Assembly: GCA_026196955.1 (NCBI GenBank)
Contig: JAPHTO010000101.1
Coordinates: forward strand, 1 to 50,103
Source: Colwellia sp.
GTDB taxonomy: Bacteria; Pseudomonadota; Gammaproteobacteria; Enterobacterales; Alteromonadaceae
DNA: 50,103 bases
Direction: 5' to 3'
Shown here: positions 1 through 7,469 of the stretch, in pieces
Layout: every line of letters starts with the position of its first letter
How positions within the stretch are numbered: the first letter of the stretch is position 1
Position numbers and translations under genes: made by a program
Notes under the pieces: generated by a model
Seen by the model: only the letters and a program-made list of their open reading frames with translations
Told to the model about the DNA's origin: nothing
The model's database searches: none

Positions 1-2
1 AA

Positions 3-443
3 GCGATTGAGCAAGGTACAGTAGTAGCACAAGAGAAAAGCTTAGACTTACTTGCTCGTGCTTATCTTGGAGCAAAAGAGCCAAAGCAAGCGATTAACGT
101 ATTGCAAGAGCTCTCAAAACTAGCAGACAGTGGTAAGTACGACGCTTTATTAGCGCAAACGTATTTAAATACCGAGCAATGGCACAACACTATAAAATTT
201 GCTGATATAGCCATTGCTAAAAGTAAAAATGATAGTGAAGCGCCGTATTTAGGCAATATGTATTTGGCTAAGGGCATGGCTAACTTTAATTTGAAAGCGT
301 TTGAACAGTCACTTGCTGCGTTTGTAAAAGCTGAAAAATTACCAAAAATTAAAAAAACTGCACAACAGTGGGCTAAATATGTTGAACGAGAGCAAGTCGT
401 GTTTCAAAGGCAGCAGGAAATTCGTTTAGCCATGCTTAACTAA
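3..443 (+). CDS. TPR-repeat protein, C-terminal part (5' end outside window)
   Basis: The frame is open from the left edge, so only the last 146 residues are visible. The translation has the helix-turn-helix rhythm of tetratricopeptide repeats: ARAYLGAKEPKQAINVL near the start, then a segment around LLAQTYLNTEQWHNTIKFAD, then MYLAKGMANFNLKAFEQSLAAF. It ends in a charged helix (AQQWAKYVEREQ). That ending resembles, from memory, the TPR protein encoded with exbB/exbD/tonB (TonB2-type) clusters of Shewanella and Alteromonas, so a role beside a TonB energy-transducing system is possible; the genes that would confirm it lie outside the window. A UUCG-loop terminator follows 25 bases after the stop, so this is the last gene of its operon. 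Confidence 0.75.
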   Translation, partial: AIEQGTVVAQEKSLDLLARAYLGAKEPKQAINVLQELSKLADSGKYDALLAQTYLNTEQWHNTIKFADIAIAKSKNDSEAPYLGNMYLAKGMANFNLKAFEQSLAAFVKAEKLPKIKKTAQQWAKYVEREQVVFQRQQEIRLAMLN

Positions 444-467
444 TTATGTTTAATTCCCACCATTTAT

Positions 468-496
468 AAGCGTCTTCGGGCGCTTTTTTTTGTTTT
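468..496 (+). terminator. Rho-independent terminator with TTCG tetraloop
   Basis: A 7-bp stem (AAGCGTC with GGCGCTT, one G-T pair) closes a TTCG loop at 468-485 and runs straight into a T-rich tract. It ends the transcript of the TPR gene. Confidence 0.88.
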
Positions 497-553
497 TAAT
501 CCATGAAAATTATGAGAAGCTTTACTTGAAGATAAAATAATAAGGAAGTGGGT

Positions 554-1096
554 TTGAGTTTAGTTAGTAATTTTCAAATGATGGCTGAATATAATCATAG
601 GATAAATGAGCAGTTAATCACTTGCTGTCAGTCACTACCAACTAGCGACTTGGTTAAGGAGACACATTCCTTTTTTCCTTCTGTTATCAGTTATTGGAAT
701 CATATTTTGTTTGGTGACATGATTTTGTTGCAGCGCTTAGCGGCAAATAATATATCCTCACTCTCATTAGCAGACTTTTCAAACTTGCCAACACCTAAAT
801 CACCGTCTGATATTTATCACCAAGATTTTGATGCTATTGTGGTGTTAAGAAGAAAAGTTGATTCGTTAATTACTCAATATTGCCATGATTTATCTGAGGC
901 TGATTGTGAACACTATATTAGTTATCAAACGACCGAGGGTGAAAACATCACCAAAAAAGTCGCAGATGTTACTCAACACCTTTTTAACCACCAAACCCAT
1001 CATCGCGGACAACTCACGTGCATATTAAGTCAGCTAGGCGTTGACTATGGCTGTATGGATTTACCCGTTATCGTGTCAGAGGGAAGTTGTAAGTAA
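554..1096 (+). CDS. DinB-like (YfiT/DUF664-type) four-helix bundle protein
   Basis: About 180 residues with the plan of the DinB superfamily: a first helix MAEYNHRINEQL, a histidine in SYWNHILFGD, and the late motif HQTHHRGQ. The three histidines would be the metal ligands; members include metal-dependent thiol transferases and damage-induced proteins, but the substrate here is unknown. The frame is open from a GTG at 548, but AAGGA at 543-547 abuts that codon; the same AAGGA lies about 7 bases before TTG 554, which is therefore the better start. The gene begins a short plus-strand run with the SDR gene 40 bases downstream. Confidence 0.8.
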   Translation: MSLVSNFQMMAEYNHRINEQLITCCQSLPTSDLVKETHSFFPSVISYWNHILFGDMILLQRLAANNISSLSLADFSNLPTPKSPSDIYHQDFDAIVVLRRKVDSLITQYCHDLSEADCEHYISYQTTEGENITKKVADVTQHLFNHQTHHRGQLTCILSQLGVDYGCMDLPVIVSEGSCK

Positions 1097-1136
1097 ATAG
1101 CAACAAACCCTAATATTGAATTAGTTAAGGAGGCGT

Positions 1137-1868
1137 ATGAAAAAGGTTGTTATTGTTACTGGAGGTGGCCGTGGTATTGGTGCAGCGACATCAATATTAC
1201 TTGCTGAGCAGGGTTACTGTGTTTGTGTGAACTATCGAACTCGCCATGAGGATGCTGAGCAAGTTGTTGCGAAGATAAAAGCACGAGGAGGAAAAGCATT
1301 TGCTCATGCTGGCGATGTTTCAAATGAGGCAGCAGTCAGTCAGTTATTTGATGCTACAGAGCAAAAATTTGGCACAGTGACCCACCTAGTTAACAATGCC
1401 GGTATTTTATTCACCCAGTCTCGATTAACCGATATCAGCTTAGAGCGATTTAATAAAGTTATCACTACCAATATCAGTAGCTGCTTTTTGTGTTGCAAAG
1501 AAGCGGTTACTCGCATGAAAAAGGGAGGAGCAATTGTGAATGTTTCATCAGGCGCAGCAAGAACGGGCTCGCCAAATGAATATATCGATTATGCTGCCTC
1601 TAAGGGAGCCATTGATACGTTAACTAAAGGCCTGTCTATTGAAGTTGCCAAGCAGGGGATTCGTGTTAACTGTGTCCGACCGGGGTTAATTTATACCCAA
1701 ATGCACGCAGATGGCGGCGAGCCCAATCGAGTTGACAGGTTAAGTACCAATATTCCATTGCAACGAGGGGGAACCACATTAGAAGTTGCCAATGCCATTG
1801 CTTGGCTATTATCAGCAGAAGCTTCATTTGTTACCGGCACGTTTGTTGATGTTACTGGTGGCCTTTAA
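1137..1868 (+). CDS. ygfF: SDR-family oxidoreductase, YgfF-like
   Basis: Short-chain dehydrogenase of 243 residues. The Rossmann glycine motif TGGGRGIG is at 8-15, NNAG at 86-89, the catalytic serine in NVSS at about 137-138 and the YAASK active site at Y152-K156, so all catalytic residues are present. Long stretches agree with remembered E. coli YgfF (VNNAGILFTQ, YAASKGAIDTL, IRVNCVRPG, SNIPMQRGG-like), more than with FabG. It should be a cytosolic NAD(P)-dependent oxidoreductase; the substrate is not known. AAGGAGG at 1127-1133 sets the ATG. It sits between the DinB-like gene and a hydrolase on the same strand, and co-transcription is likely but the pathway is not evident. Confidence 0.9.
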   Translation: MKKVVIVTGGGRGIGAATSILLAEQGYCVCVNYRTRHEDAEQVVAKIKARGGKAFAHAGDVSNEAAVSQLFDATEQKFGTVTHLVNNAGILFTQSRLTDISLERFNKVITTNISSCFLCCKEAVTRMKKGGAIVNVSSGAARTGSPNEYIDYAASKGAIDTLTKGLSIEVAKQGIRVNCVRPGLIYTQMHADGGEPNRVDRLSTNIPLQRGGTTLEVANAIAWLLSAEASFVTGTFVDVTGGL

Positions 1869-1907
1869 TTTTATTTTAATTTACTTACCCGGAAACTCTC
1901 TATCATC

Positions 1908-2630
1908 ATGAAACAAAAGGTTTATCTCATTCCTGGTACCATGTGTAATGAACGCTTATGGTCGGCTATTTTGCCTTTAATTGAAAAGACTGTTGGTGAG
2001 TATTTTGAGTTTGTTCATGTCAAAATTCCTCGAAACAAATCTTTTCAAGCCTTATCCATTTTTTTAAATGATTTTTTTCAAGAAGATAAAGTGACGTTAA
2101 TTGGTTTTTCGCTGGGCGGTTATATTGCCTCACACTTTGCAAGCAGTTATCCTCACCGAATAGCGAAAGCCATGATTATCTCTAATAGTCCGTGTGCTTT
2201 GCATCATGTAGAAGAAATGCAGCGACAAGATATTATTGAATTTATTCAGCGCTATGGCTATAAAGGCATGAGTAAAGCAAGAGCCGCTCAGCTTTTAGAT
2301 ACTAATCGATGGACTGATCAGCAATTAACACAGTTAATAGATATTCTGAGACTTATGGATGCTGAGTTAGGAGAAGTTGAGTTTAAAAGCCAAATGGTAA
2401 ATACATCAAAGCGAGACGATCTGTTTAAGCAACTGGCGAATAGTTTAGCTCCTTTGACTTTTTATTACAGTGAGGATGATGCTCTAGTTAACTCCTCATG
2501 GTTAGAAAAATTACAACAACAAGCTGACAATTGCTTAATGATTTGCTCTAACGGTGCAAGTCATATGTTGCCCCTTGAAAAAGCTGATGAATGCTCAGAA
2601 CAAGTTATTGAATGGCTAAATCCAGCTTAA
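1908..2630 (+). CDS. Alpha/beta hydrolase
   Basis: A 240-residue alpha/beta-hydrolase fold protein without signal peptide. The oxyanion-side strand and turn LIPGTMCNERLW is at residues 7-18, the nucleophile elbow GFSLGG at 66-71 gives S68, and the late GASHMLP gives H219; the acid is likely in YYSEDD near 190. It is probably a cytosolic esterase or lyase of unknown substrate. It starts 39 bases after the SDR stop, in the same direction. A hairpin with a T-run overlaps its stop codon and may end the small DinB-SDR-hydrolase transcript. Confidence 0.85.
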   Translation: MKQKVYLIPGTMCNERLWSAILPLIEKTVGEYFEFVHVKIPRNKSFQALSIFLNDFFQEDKVTLIGFSLGGYIASHFASSYPHRIAKAMIISNSPCALHHVEEMQRQDIIEFIQRYGYKGMSKARAAQLLDTNRWTDQQLTQLIDILRLMDAELGEVEFKSQMVNTSKRDDLFKQLANSLAPLTFYYSEDDALVNSSWLEKLQQQADNCLMICSNGASHMLPLEKADECSEQVIEWLNPA

Positions 2631-2649
2631 ATTACTCAGCTGGCTTTTT
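2622..2649 (+). terminator. Probable terminator overlapping the hydrolase stop codon
   Basis: CCAGCT (2622-2627) pairs with AGCTGG (2638-2643) around a 10-base loop and is followed by CTTTTTA. The stem is short (6 bp) and its 5' arm lies in the last codons of the upstream gene. Confidence 0.55.
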
Positions 2650-2727
2650 ATAGGTGCAGTAGAAGCTCGTAACTTGGCATGTTTTCAGTAATAGTAGTGT
2701 TTTACAGTGTTAATGGTAGGAAAATAA

Positions 2728-3105
2728 ATGGAAATGGAAGAGTCGATAAATGTATTTGGTGAACCTTTAGAGATTTGTGGTGGCAATCCAGTCACGGGTT
2801 TTTATCGTGATAGTAAGTGTAATACTTGCGCACAAGATACAGGTTCACATACCGTGTGTATAGAAGCGTCTAGTCAGTTTTTAGAATACTCTCGTTTTAA
2901 AGGCAATGATCTGTCTACGCCAGTACCTGAGGTTGGTTTTAAGGGGATAAAAGCAGGCAATGCCTGGTGTTTATGCGCAGCTAGGTGGTTACAAGCATTA
3001 GCTGATGATAGAGCCCCAAGAGTATATTTAAAAAGAACTCACATCAAAGCGCTTGAGTTAATACCAATAGAATTACTAAAGCCTTTCGCGCTTGACTTGA
3101 GTTAA
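2728..3105 (+). CDS. DUF2237 family protein
   Basis: A compact 125-residue protein matching the DUF2237 family: NVFGEPLEICGGNPVTGFYR at the start, a central CNTCAQDTGSHTVC, then GNDLSTP and GNAWCLCAARW, ending with a helix rich in Leu. The conserved cysteines (ICGG, CNTC, TVC, WCLC) are typical of the family, whose biochemical role is not established; zinc binding is a guess. ATG 2728 is chosen as the first start after a purine-rich TAGGAAAATAA; ATG 2734 is a possible alternative. It is separated from the upstream hydrolase by a probable terminator and so probably has its own promoter. Confidence 0.88.
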   Translation: MEMEESINVFGEPLEICGGNPVTGFYRDSKCNTCAQDTGSHTVCIEASSQFLEYSRFKGNDLSTPVPEVGFKGIKAGNAWCLCAARWLQALADDRAPRVYLKRTHIKALELIPIELLKPFALDLS

Positions 3106-3157
3106 TTTGCTGACATGAACAAATAAAGCTGCATTATAACGAACAGTAAAATAATAA

Positions 3158-3346
3158 TTAAAGGTAATGCACTTCTGCTTGTTCAACCTTGAATTGTTCG
3201 ACATAAAGCTTTGCAAGCTCATTCGAGCCAAAGTAATCTTTTATTACTCTTCGAAGGGGAAGTTTTACATGCTCAAGCTCAGGGGATTGGTTTGTCGCTA
3301 AAAACAACCAAGTTTCAACGAGGGCAACAGGCGGGTATCCATGCAT
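3158..3346 (-). CDS. Small hypothetical protein (62 aa)
   Basis: I do not recognise this protein. It is 62 residues, soluble by composition, with mixed charge (an LPLRRVIKDYF stretch followed by KLYVEQFKVEQAEVHYL). AGGGA lies about 11 bases before the ATG on the minus strand, a weak but usable ribosome binding site. It fills an otherwise empty gap between convergent DUF2237 and the PEP-CTERM gene. The only support is the open frame, the plausible composition and the fit in the gap, so a chance frame is possible. Confidence 0.45.
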   Translation of the reverse strand: MHGYPPVALVETWLFLATNQSPELEHVKLPLRRVIKDYFGSNELAKLYVEQFKVEQAEVHYL

Positions 3347-3436
3347 AATTAAATCATCCCTAATAAGTGATTATTTAACTATAGGGTACCTTGGTCATAA
3401 TTGCGAATTATAAAAAATTGCACGTCAATCTGATAA

Positions 3437-3457
3437 TCGCTCCCTTTTAGAGAGCGA
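3437..3457 (-). terminator. Hairpin after the PEP-CTERM gene, possible terminator
   Basis: TCGCTC (3437-3442) and GAGCGA (3452-3457) pair around a 9-base loop, 20 bases downstream of the minus-strand stop at 3477. The following bases (TTATCAG) are not a real T-run, so termination is uncertain. Confidence 0.35.
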
Positions 3458-3476
3458 ATTTGATTGTTGAAGTAGC

Positions 3477-4172
3477 TTAAGGTTTTTGGCGAGAAAGTCT
3501 AATTCCTAAAAGCCCTAATCCCATTAAAAATAGTGCGGTAGGCTCAGGCACATCTTGTGGATCTGGTTCATCACCAAACGTAGTTTCATCACCATGAATT
3601 CGTATATAATCAACGGCACCGATAAATGCTTCTCCTTGCCCAGTGGCAAAATCATCTTCAAAGAAGTTAAGGATATTATCCATAGGGACTGCTTGATCTG
3701 AGCTGTCAACAAATGGAGATAGTTCTATACCATTAAGAAAGGTAGTTATAACACCTGCTGAGCGTACAAATGCGATATTGAAAAATTCATTTGTGTTAAT
3801 TTGACCACCAAGAATATTAACGCCTGATACATAAAAATCTATTTCACTATTGAGTACATAAAGGCCGTTATCGGATGTCAAATCTTGAAAGTCAATTAAC
3901 TTGTTCCATGAAGCCGTGCTATCTTCAATTTGAAGTCTCATTTCAATCGCATAATCCATTGTGTCATCAAGTGCATCTGTTAACCTTAGCCCTTGATTAG
4001 CTGAAAAATTATAAAATCCGCCACTTAAGGTTCCTCCAGAGGCAATCATGTCAACGCCATTGTTCAATGTATCACTTAGATCATTATTGAAATCATAACT
4101 TTTTATCAAAGCAGCACTTGCGGTGCTGGATAACAACATGGCATAAGTTAAGGCAAAGATGATTTTTTTCAT
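3477..4172 (-). CDS. PEP-CTERM sorted, LamG-like secreted protein
   Basis: 231 residues with three parts. Residues 1-20 form a Sec signal peptide (KK, a hydrophobic core, then TASA). The middle, about 22-200, is beta-rich and Asn/Asp-rich, starting LIKSYDFNNDLSD and containing a second half with EAFIGAVDYIRIHGDE; this is typical of concanavalin/LamG-like domains. The last 26 residues hold VPEPTALFLMGLGLLGIR followed by LSRQKP, the PEP-CTERM signal: Pro-Glu-Pro, one membrane segment, basic tail. In known systems an exosortase (EpsH type) removes this tail during export, often in exopolysaccharide producers. No exosortase is in this window. AGGA sits 7 bases before the ATG and a sigma-54-like element lies about 40 bases upstream. 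Confidence 0.88.
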   Translation of the reverse strand: MKKIIFALTYAMLLSSTASAALIKSYDFNNDLSDTLNNGVDMIASGGTLSGGFYNFSANQGLRLTDALDDTMDYAIEMRLQIEDSTASWNKLIDFQDLTSDNGLYVLNSEIDFYVSGVNILGGQINTNEFFNIAFVRSAGVITTFLNGIELSPFVDSSDQAVPMDNILNFFEDDFATGQGEAFIGAVDYIRIHGDETTFGDEPDPQDVPEPTALFLMGLGLLGIRLSRQKP

Positions 4173-4210
4173 TTTATTGTCCTATATAAAATTTAGTTGC
4201 ACATTTATTA

Positions 4211-4226
4211 AGCAATAAATATTCCG
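4211..4226 (-). promoter_or_regulatory. Possible sigma-54 promoter for the PEP-CTERM gene
   Basis: On the minus strand the 16 bases read CGGAATATTTATTGCT, with GG and GC elements exactly 10 bases apart and a perfect TTGCT -12 block; the -24 block keeps GG but not the full TGGCAC. It lies about 40 bases before the ATG. PEP-CTERM genes in several gammaproteobacteria are driven by RpoN with the PrsK/PrsR pair (established for the family), which raises the prior. The match itself is partial. Confidence 0.4.
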
Positions 4227-4420
4227 ATACGAGAATGACTTTGTTTTCAAATAGTTACTTTATATTTGTATTTAGGTTTTTCAAAAGTGTAAATAATGGT
4301 GACACTTCACCTTGACTGAACTGTATGATTTTTACAGGAGGGCATTTCTAAATTGATTAAAAGAATAAGTTGCAAACTGACTATTATTAAGAATGTGTAT
4401 GCTTTAATTTGGGGCATTCA

Positions 4421-4450
4421 TTGACCTAACTCATTATAGAATTAGGTCAA
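4421..4450 (-). terminator. Hairpin downstream of phoU
   Basis: TTGACCTAA (4421-4429) and TTAGGTCAA (4442-4450) form a perfect 9-bp stem just after the phoU stop. On the minus strand it is not followed by a T-run, so it may be a 3'-end stabilising hairpin at the end of the pst operon rather than an intrinsic terminator. The rest of the 295-base gap to the PEP-CTERM gene is AT-rich with no further gene. Confidence 0.5.
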
Positions 4451-4467
4451 TATTAAGTGGATAGATC

Positions 4468-5208
4468 TTAATTCATATTTCCATGGCGAACATCTTTACC
4501 TTCAACCAAGTAAACGATGTATTCGCACAGGTTAGTGGTGTGATCGCCAATACGCTCTAGCGCACGAGCACACCATGTTACCCGTAGCGCGTTTTTAATT
4601 TCACGGGGGTTTTCCATCATTTTAGTAACTAACAAGCGTGAGATATTGTCGAACTCTTCATCGATAATATTGTCATTTTCAATAATTTTATAGGCCGCAT
4701 CTGTATCCATTTGTGCGTAGGCAATTAGCGCAGTATTTAAGGTTTCACTTATATGCTTGCCTAGGTGTTTTAATTCAACTAATGGTCTAGCGCCTTCTTC
4801 TTCGGCAAAATTACCTCGTGCGAGCTTGATGGCATTTTTACCAAACTTAACGGCCTCATCCCCCATTCTCTCAAGGTCTGTGATACTTTTAATAACACTG
4901 ACAATTAAACGTAAATCACTGGCCGCAGGTTGTCGACGAGCTAATATTTGCGTGCAATATTCGTCAATTTCTAACTCCATTGAATTAACTTTTTTATCGC
5001 GCTCTATCACTTGTTCCGCAAGCGTTGCATCAGCATTTAACACCGCACTAAGGCCATCGTTAACTTGCTGCTCTACCAATTCACCCATCTTCATAACAAG
5101 TGTTCTTACTTGCTCTAATTCTTCATTGAAACGACGAGAAATGTGCTTATCTAAATGTAATTTTGATGTGAAGCCTGACGGGCTGCTGGTTTTTTCTGAT
5201 GTAGTCAT
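4468..5208 (-). CDS. phoU: Phosphate-specific transport system accessory protein PhoU
   Basis: PhoU is the peripheral membrane regulator that links PstSCAB to the PhoR kinase and keeps the Pho regulon off when phosphate is plentiful. The protein has two related three-helix halves: the first with VRTLVMKMGELVEQQVNDGL and SIKSITDLERMGDEA, the second with ISRLLVTKMMENP and WCARALERIGDHTTN. The two ERMGDE/ERIGDH motifs are the family's metal-binding signatures. The frame is open from ATG 5220, which directly follows the pstB stop, but GGAGAAG inside those first codons is well placed for ATG 5208 (MTTSEKTSS), giving 246 residues. Last gene of the pst operon. Confidence 0.95.
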   Translation of the reverse strand: MTTSEKTSSPSGFTSKLHLDKHISRRFNEELEQVRTLVMKMGELVEQQVNDGLSAVLNADATLAEQVIERDKKVNSMELEIDEYCTQILARRQPAASDLRLIVSVIKSITDLERMGDEAVKFGKNAIKLARGNFAEEEGARPLVELKHLGKHISETLNTALIAYAQMDTDAAYKIIENDNIIDEEFDNISRLLVTKMMENPREIKNALRVTWCARALERIGDHTTNLCEYIVYLVEGKDVRHGNMN

Positions 5209-5220
5209 TTTCTTCTCCAT

Positions 5221-6069
5221 TTAACCGAAACGGCCAGTGATATAGTTTTCAGTTAATTTGTGACTTGGACGGGTGAAAATATCTTCTGTTTTGCCCATCT
5301 CAACTAATTTTCCCATATGAAAATAAGCGGTATGTTGTGAAACCCGAGCTGCTTGCTGCATTGAGTGCGTTACTATGGCGATGGTATATTTTTCTTTAAG
5401 TTCATCAATTAACTCTTCAATTATAGCGGTAGCGATAGGGTCAAGTGCTGACGCAGGCTCATCCATAAGAATGACTTCAGGGCTTACGGCTATCGTTCGA
5501 GCAATGCATAAACGTTGCTGTTGTCCACCAGATAACCCGGTACCAGGGTCTTTCAAGCGATCTTTTACTTCATTAAACAACCCGGCTTTTTGCAAGCTGG
5601 TTTCAACAATTTCGTCTAATTCCGTTTTATTGTTAGTCAAGCCATGTATTCTAGCGCCGTATGCGACGTTGTCATAAATTGACTTTGGAAATGGGTTGGG
5701 TTTTTGAAAGACCATACCAACGCGTGCCCGAAGTAGCACAGGATCTAACTCTTTTGCATAGATGTCTTCGCCATCGAGCATTAATTGTCCTGTGACGCGG
5801 CAAATATCAATGGTATCGTTCATACGATTTAAACAACGCAAGAAGGTCGATTTACCACAACCTGACGGGCCAATCAGTGCTGTCACTTGATTTTTTGCTA
5901 AGTCTAGGCTGACATTATGAATAGCTTGTTTGTCGCCATAATGAACATTGGCATTACGAATAGACATTTTTGCATCATCAGCATAAATATTTCCAACGGT
6001 TTGTGTTAACTCTACTTGATTGAGCTCTACTTGCGATGGTTCATTTTGTTTTATATCGATAGTATTCAT
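5221..6069 (-). CDS. pstB: Phosphate ABC transporter ATP-binding protein PstB
   Basis: ATPase subunit that powers PstSCA phosphate import, at the cytoplasmic face. Walker [10 protein letters not shown] is at 67-75, the signature LSGGQQQR at 179-186, Walker B VILMDEP at 199-205, and the switch histidine in IVTHSMQQA. The protein is 282 residues against about 257 in E. coli; the extra part is an N-terminal 35-residue Gln/Glu-rich extension before [11 protein letters not shown]. An internal ATG (residue 35) could be a shorter start, but a purine-rich AAGAAGAAAA precedes the first one. It starts 32 bases after pstA and its stop codon is directly followed by an ATG of the phoU frame. Confidence 0.97.
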   Translation of the reverse strand: MNTIDIKQNEPSQVELNQVELTQTVGNIYADDAKMSIRNANVHYGDKQAIHNVSLDLAKNQVTALIGPSGCGKSTFLRCLNRMNDTIDICRVTGQLMLDGEDIYAKELDPVLLRARVGMVFQKPNPFPKSIYDNVAYGARIHGLTNNKTELDEIVETSLQKAGLFNEVKDRLKDPGTGLSGGQQQRLCIARTIAVSPEVILMDEPASALDPIATAIIEELIDELKEKYTIAIVTHSMQQAARVSQHTAYFHMGKLVEMGKTEDIFTRPSHKLTENYITGRFG

Positions 6070-6101
6070 TTTATTTTCTTCTTAAACTGTTTCTTTTAAA
6101 A

Positions 6102-7469
6102 TCATTTTTTTTCAAACTTAGATCGCAATACTGTTGCCGTTACATTAATCACTAATAATAGTGTTAATAAGACTAAAATGGCAGCAGAGGTTTTTGCTAG
6201 AAAAGCTCGCTCAGGGCTATCTGCCCATAAAAATATTTGTACCGGTAGTACCGTTGAGGAATCGACAATACTGGTAGGTACATCAACAATAAAGGCAACC
6301 ATACCAATCATTAGTAAAGGCGCTGTTTCACCAAGTGCTTGAGCGATGCCAATGATTGCCCCAGTAATAATGCCAGGCATGGCTTGCGGCAATACATGAG
6401 AGAAAGTGACTTGCATTTTTGAAGCCCCCAAGCCTAATGCCGCTTCTCTTAATGAGGGAGGAACTGCTTTAATCGCTGCTCTACTTGCAATAATTATCGT
6501 CGGTAATGTCATTAAAGTTAAGACAATACCACCGACTAATGGCGCAGAGCGAGGTAGTCCAAATAAGTTAATTATCACCGCTAAACCCAGTAGACCAAAG
6601 ACAATAGAAGGGACAGCCGCCAAGTTGTTTATATTAATTTCAATTAAGTCAGTAATACGATTTTTTGGGGCAAACTCTTCTAAATATAACGCGCCTGCAA
6701 CACCTAGCGGAAATGACAGTAATAAGGTGACAAACATGGTTAACAGTGTACCCATGAGTGCTCCTTTAATACCGGCAAGCTCAGGCTCTCGTGAGTCACT
6801 GGCAGTAAAAAAACTCACGTTAAATCGACTTTCAATACGCGCTTCAGTAGCCAATTGAGCTAGCCACATCGCTTGTTGTTTAGTGATACGTAAACCAGCC
6901 TCACCGACTGCAAAGTCTTCTTTAAGGTAGCTGTCTACGTCGTCATCAAGTCTAACCCAAACTGTTACTTGCTTATTCAACTGATTGGGTGCCGCAATTA
7001 ATGCATCCTTAATGGTAAATTCTGCGTTGGTAGAAAAGAGTTTAAAAAGTTGACGCTTTTCTTTGCGACTCAGTTTTTTACCTGTTGATGTTGAGAACAT
7101 TTGGTAAACTGAGTTTTTCAATACCTTGCGATAGTTTGCTGATTTTAGCTGCTTTGCTAGCACCTGTTGTGTTGATGAATCATCAACGCTAAGCCAATCA
7201 CTTTGATAATTAACATCAAGCTTAACCCAGTGTTGATGAAAAGCGGGTAAGGCTTTTGAGGTGATGTCGCCTATTAAAATAACCACTAGCATAAAGCCGA
7301 AAAGTACGGCAAACAGGCCAATGCTTTTGAATCGCTTTTCTTTTTGATGGCGTTTTTTAAGGCTTAAGGCGACCTTCTCTGTTGTAGAAGACGCCGTTGA
7401 AGCTTCAGTATGGCTCATTGGGGAATTATTCCTTGAACTCGCTGGAGAATTATCGATTGAATTAGTCAT
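6102..7469 (-). CDS. pstA: Phosphate ABC transporter permease PstA (long form)
   Basis: Inner-membrane permease half that forms the phosphate channel with PstC. The C-terminal 225 residues are a normal PstA: the membrane segments begin near 233 and the EAA loop that contacts PstB is AALGLGASKMQVTFSHVLPQAMPGI. The protein is 455 residues instead of about 296. A Ser/Thr/Asn-rich cytoplasmic head (1-45) and one membrane helix (about 48-68) are followed by a roughly 160-residue, probably periplasmic insertion (69-232) that is Lys-rich. The start overlaps the pstC stop by 8 bases (ATGACTAA), so translation is coupled. Confidence 0.95.
   Translation of the reverse strand: MTNSIDNSPASSRNNSPMSHTEASTASSTTEKVALSLKKRHQKEKRFKSIGLFAVLFGFMLVVILIGDITSKALPAFHQHWVKLDVNYQSDWLSVDDSSTQQVLAKQLKSANYRKVLKNSVYQMFSTSTGKKLSRKEKRQLFKLFSTNAEFTIKDALIAAPNQLNKQVTVWVRLDDDVDSYLKEDFAVGEAGLRITKQQAMWLAQLATEARIESRFNVSFFTASDSREPELAGIKGALMGTLLTMFVTLLLSFPLGVAGALYLEEFAPKNRITDLIEININNLAAVPSIVFGLLGLAVIINLFGLPRSAPLVGGIVLTLMTLPTIIIASRAAIKAVPPSLREAALGLGASKMQVTFSHVLPQAMPGIITGAIIGIAQALGETAPLLMIGMVAFIVDVPTSIVDSSTVLPVQIFLWADSPERAFLAKTSAAILVLLTLLLVINVTATVLRSKFEKK

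Noticed and set aside
4321..4337. CTGT...ACAG resembling a LexA (SOS) box
   Set aside because: The spacing is nine bases; the LexA operator needs eight, and no SOS gene is next to it.
4353..4424. Possible 23-codon reading frame (TTG start) after AGGAGGG at 4336-4342
   Set aside because: Start is rare, spacing is long, composition is not convincing, and it lies on the strand opposite the genes around it. Nothing supports translation.
4757..5224. Long plus-strand frame opposite phoU, and similar ones opposite pst, his and topA genes
   Set aside because: They mirror the codon pattern of well-identified genes on the other strand and encode no recognisable protein.
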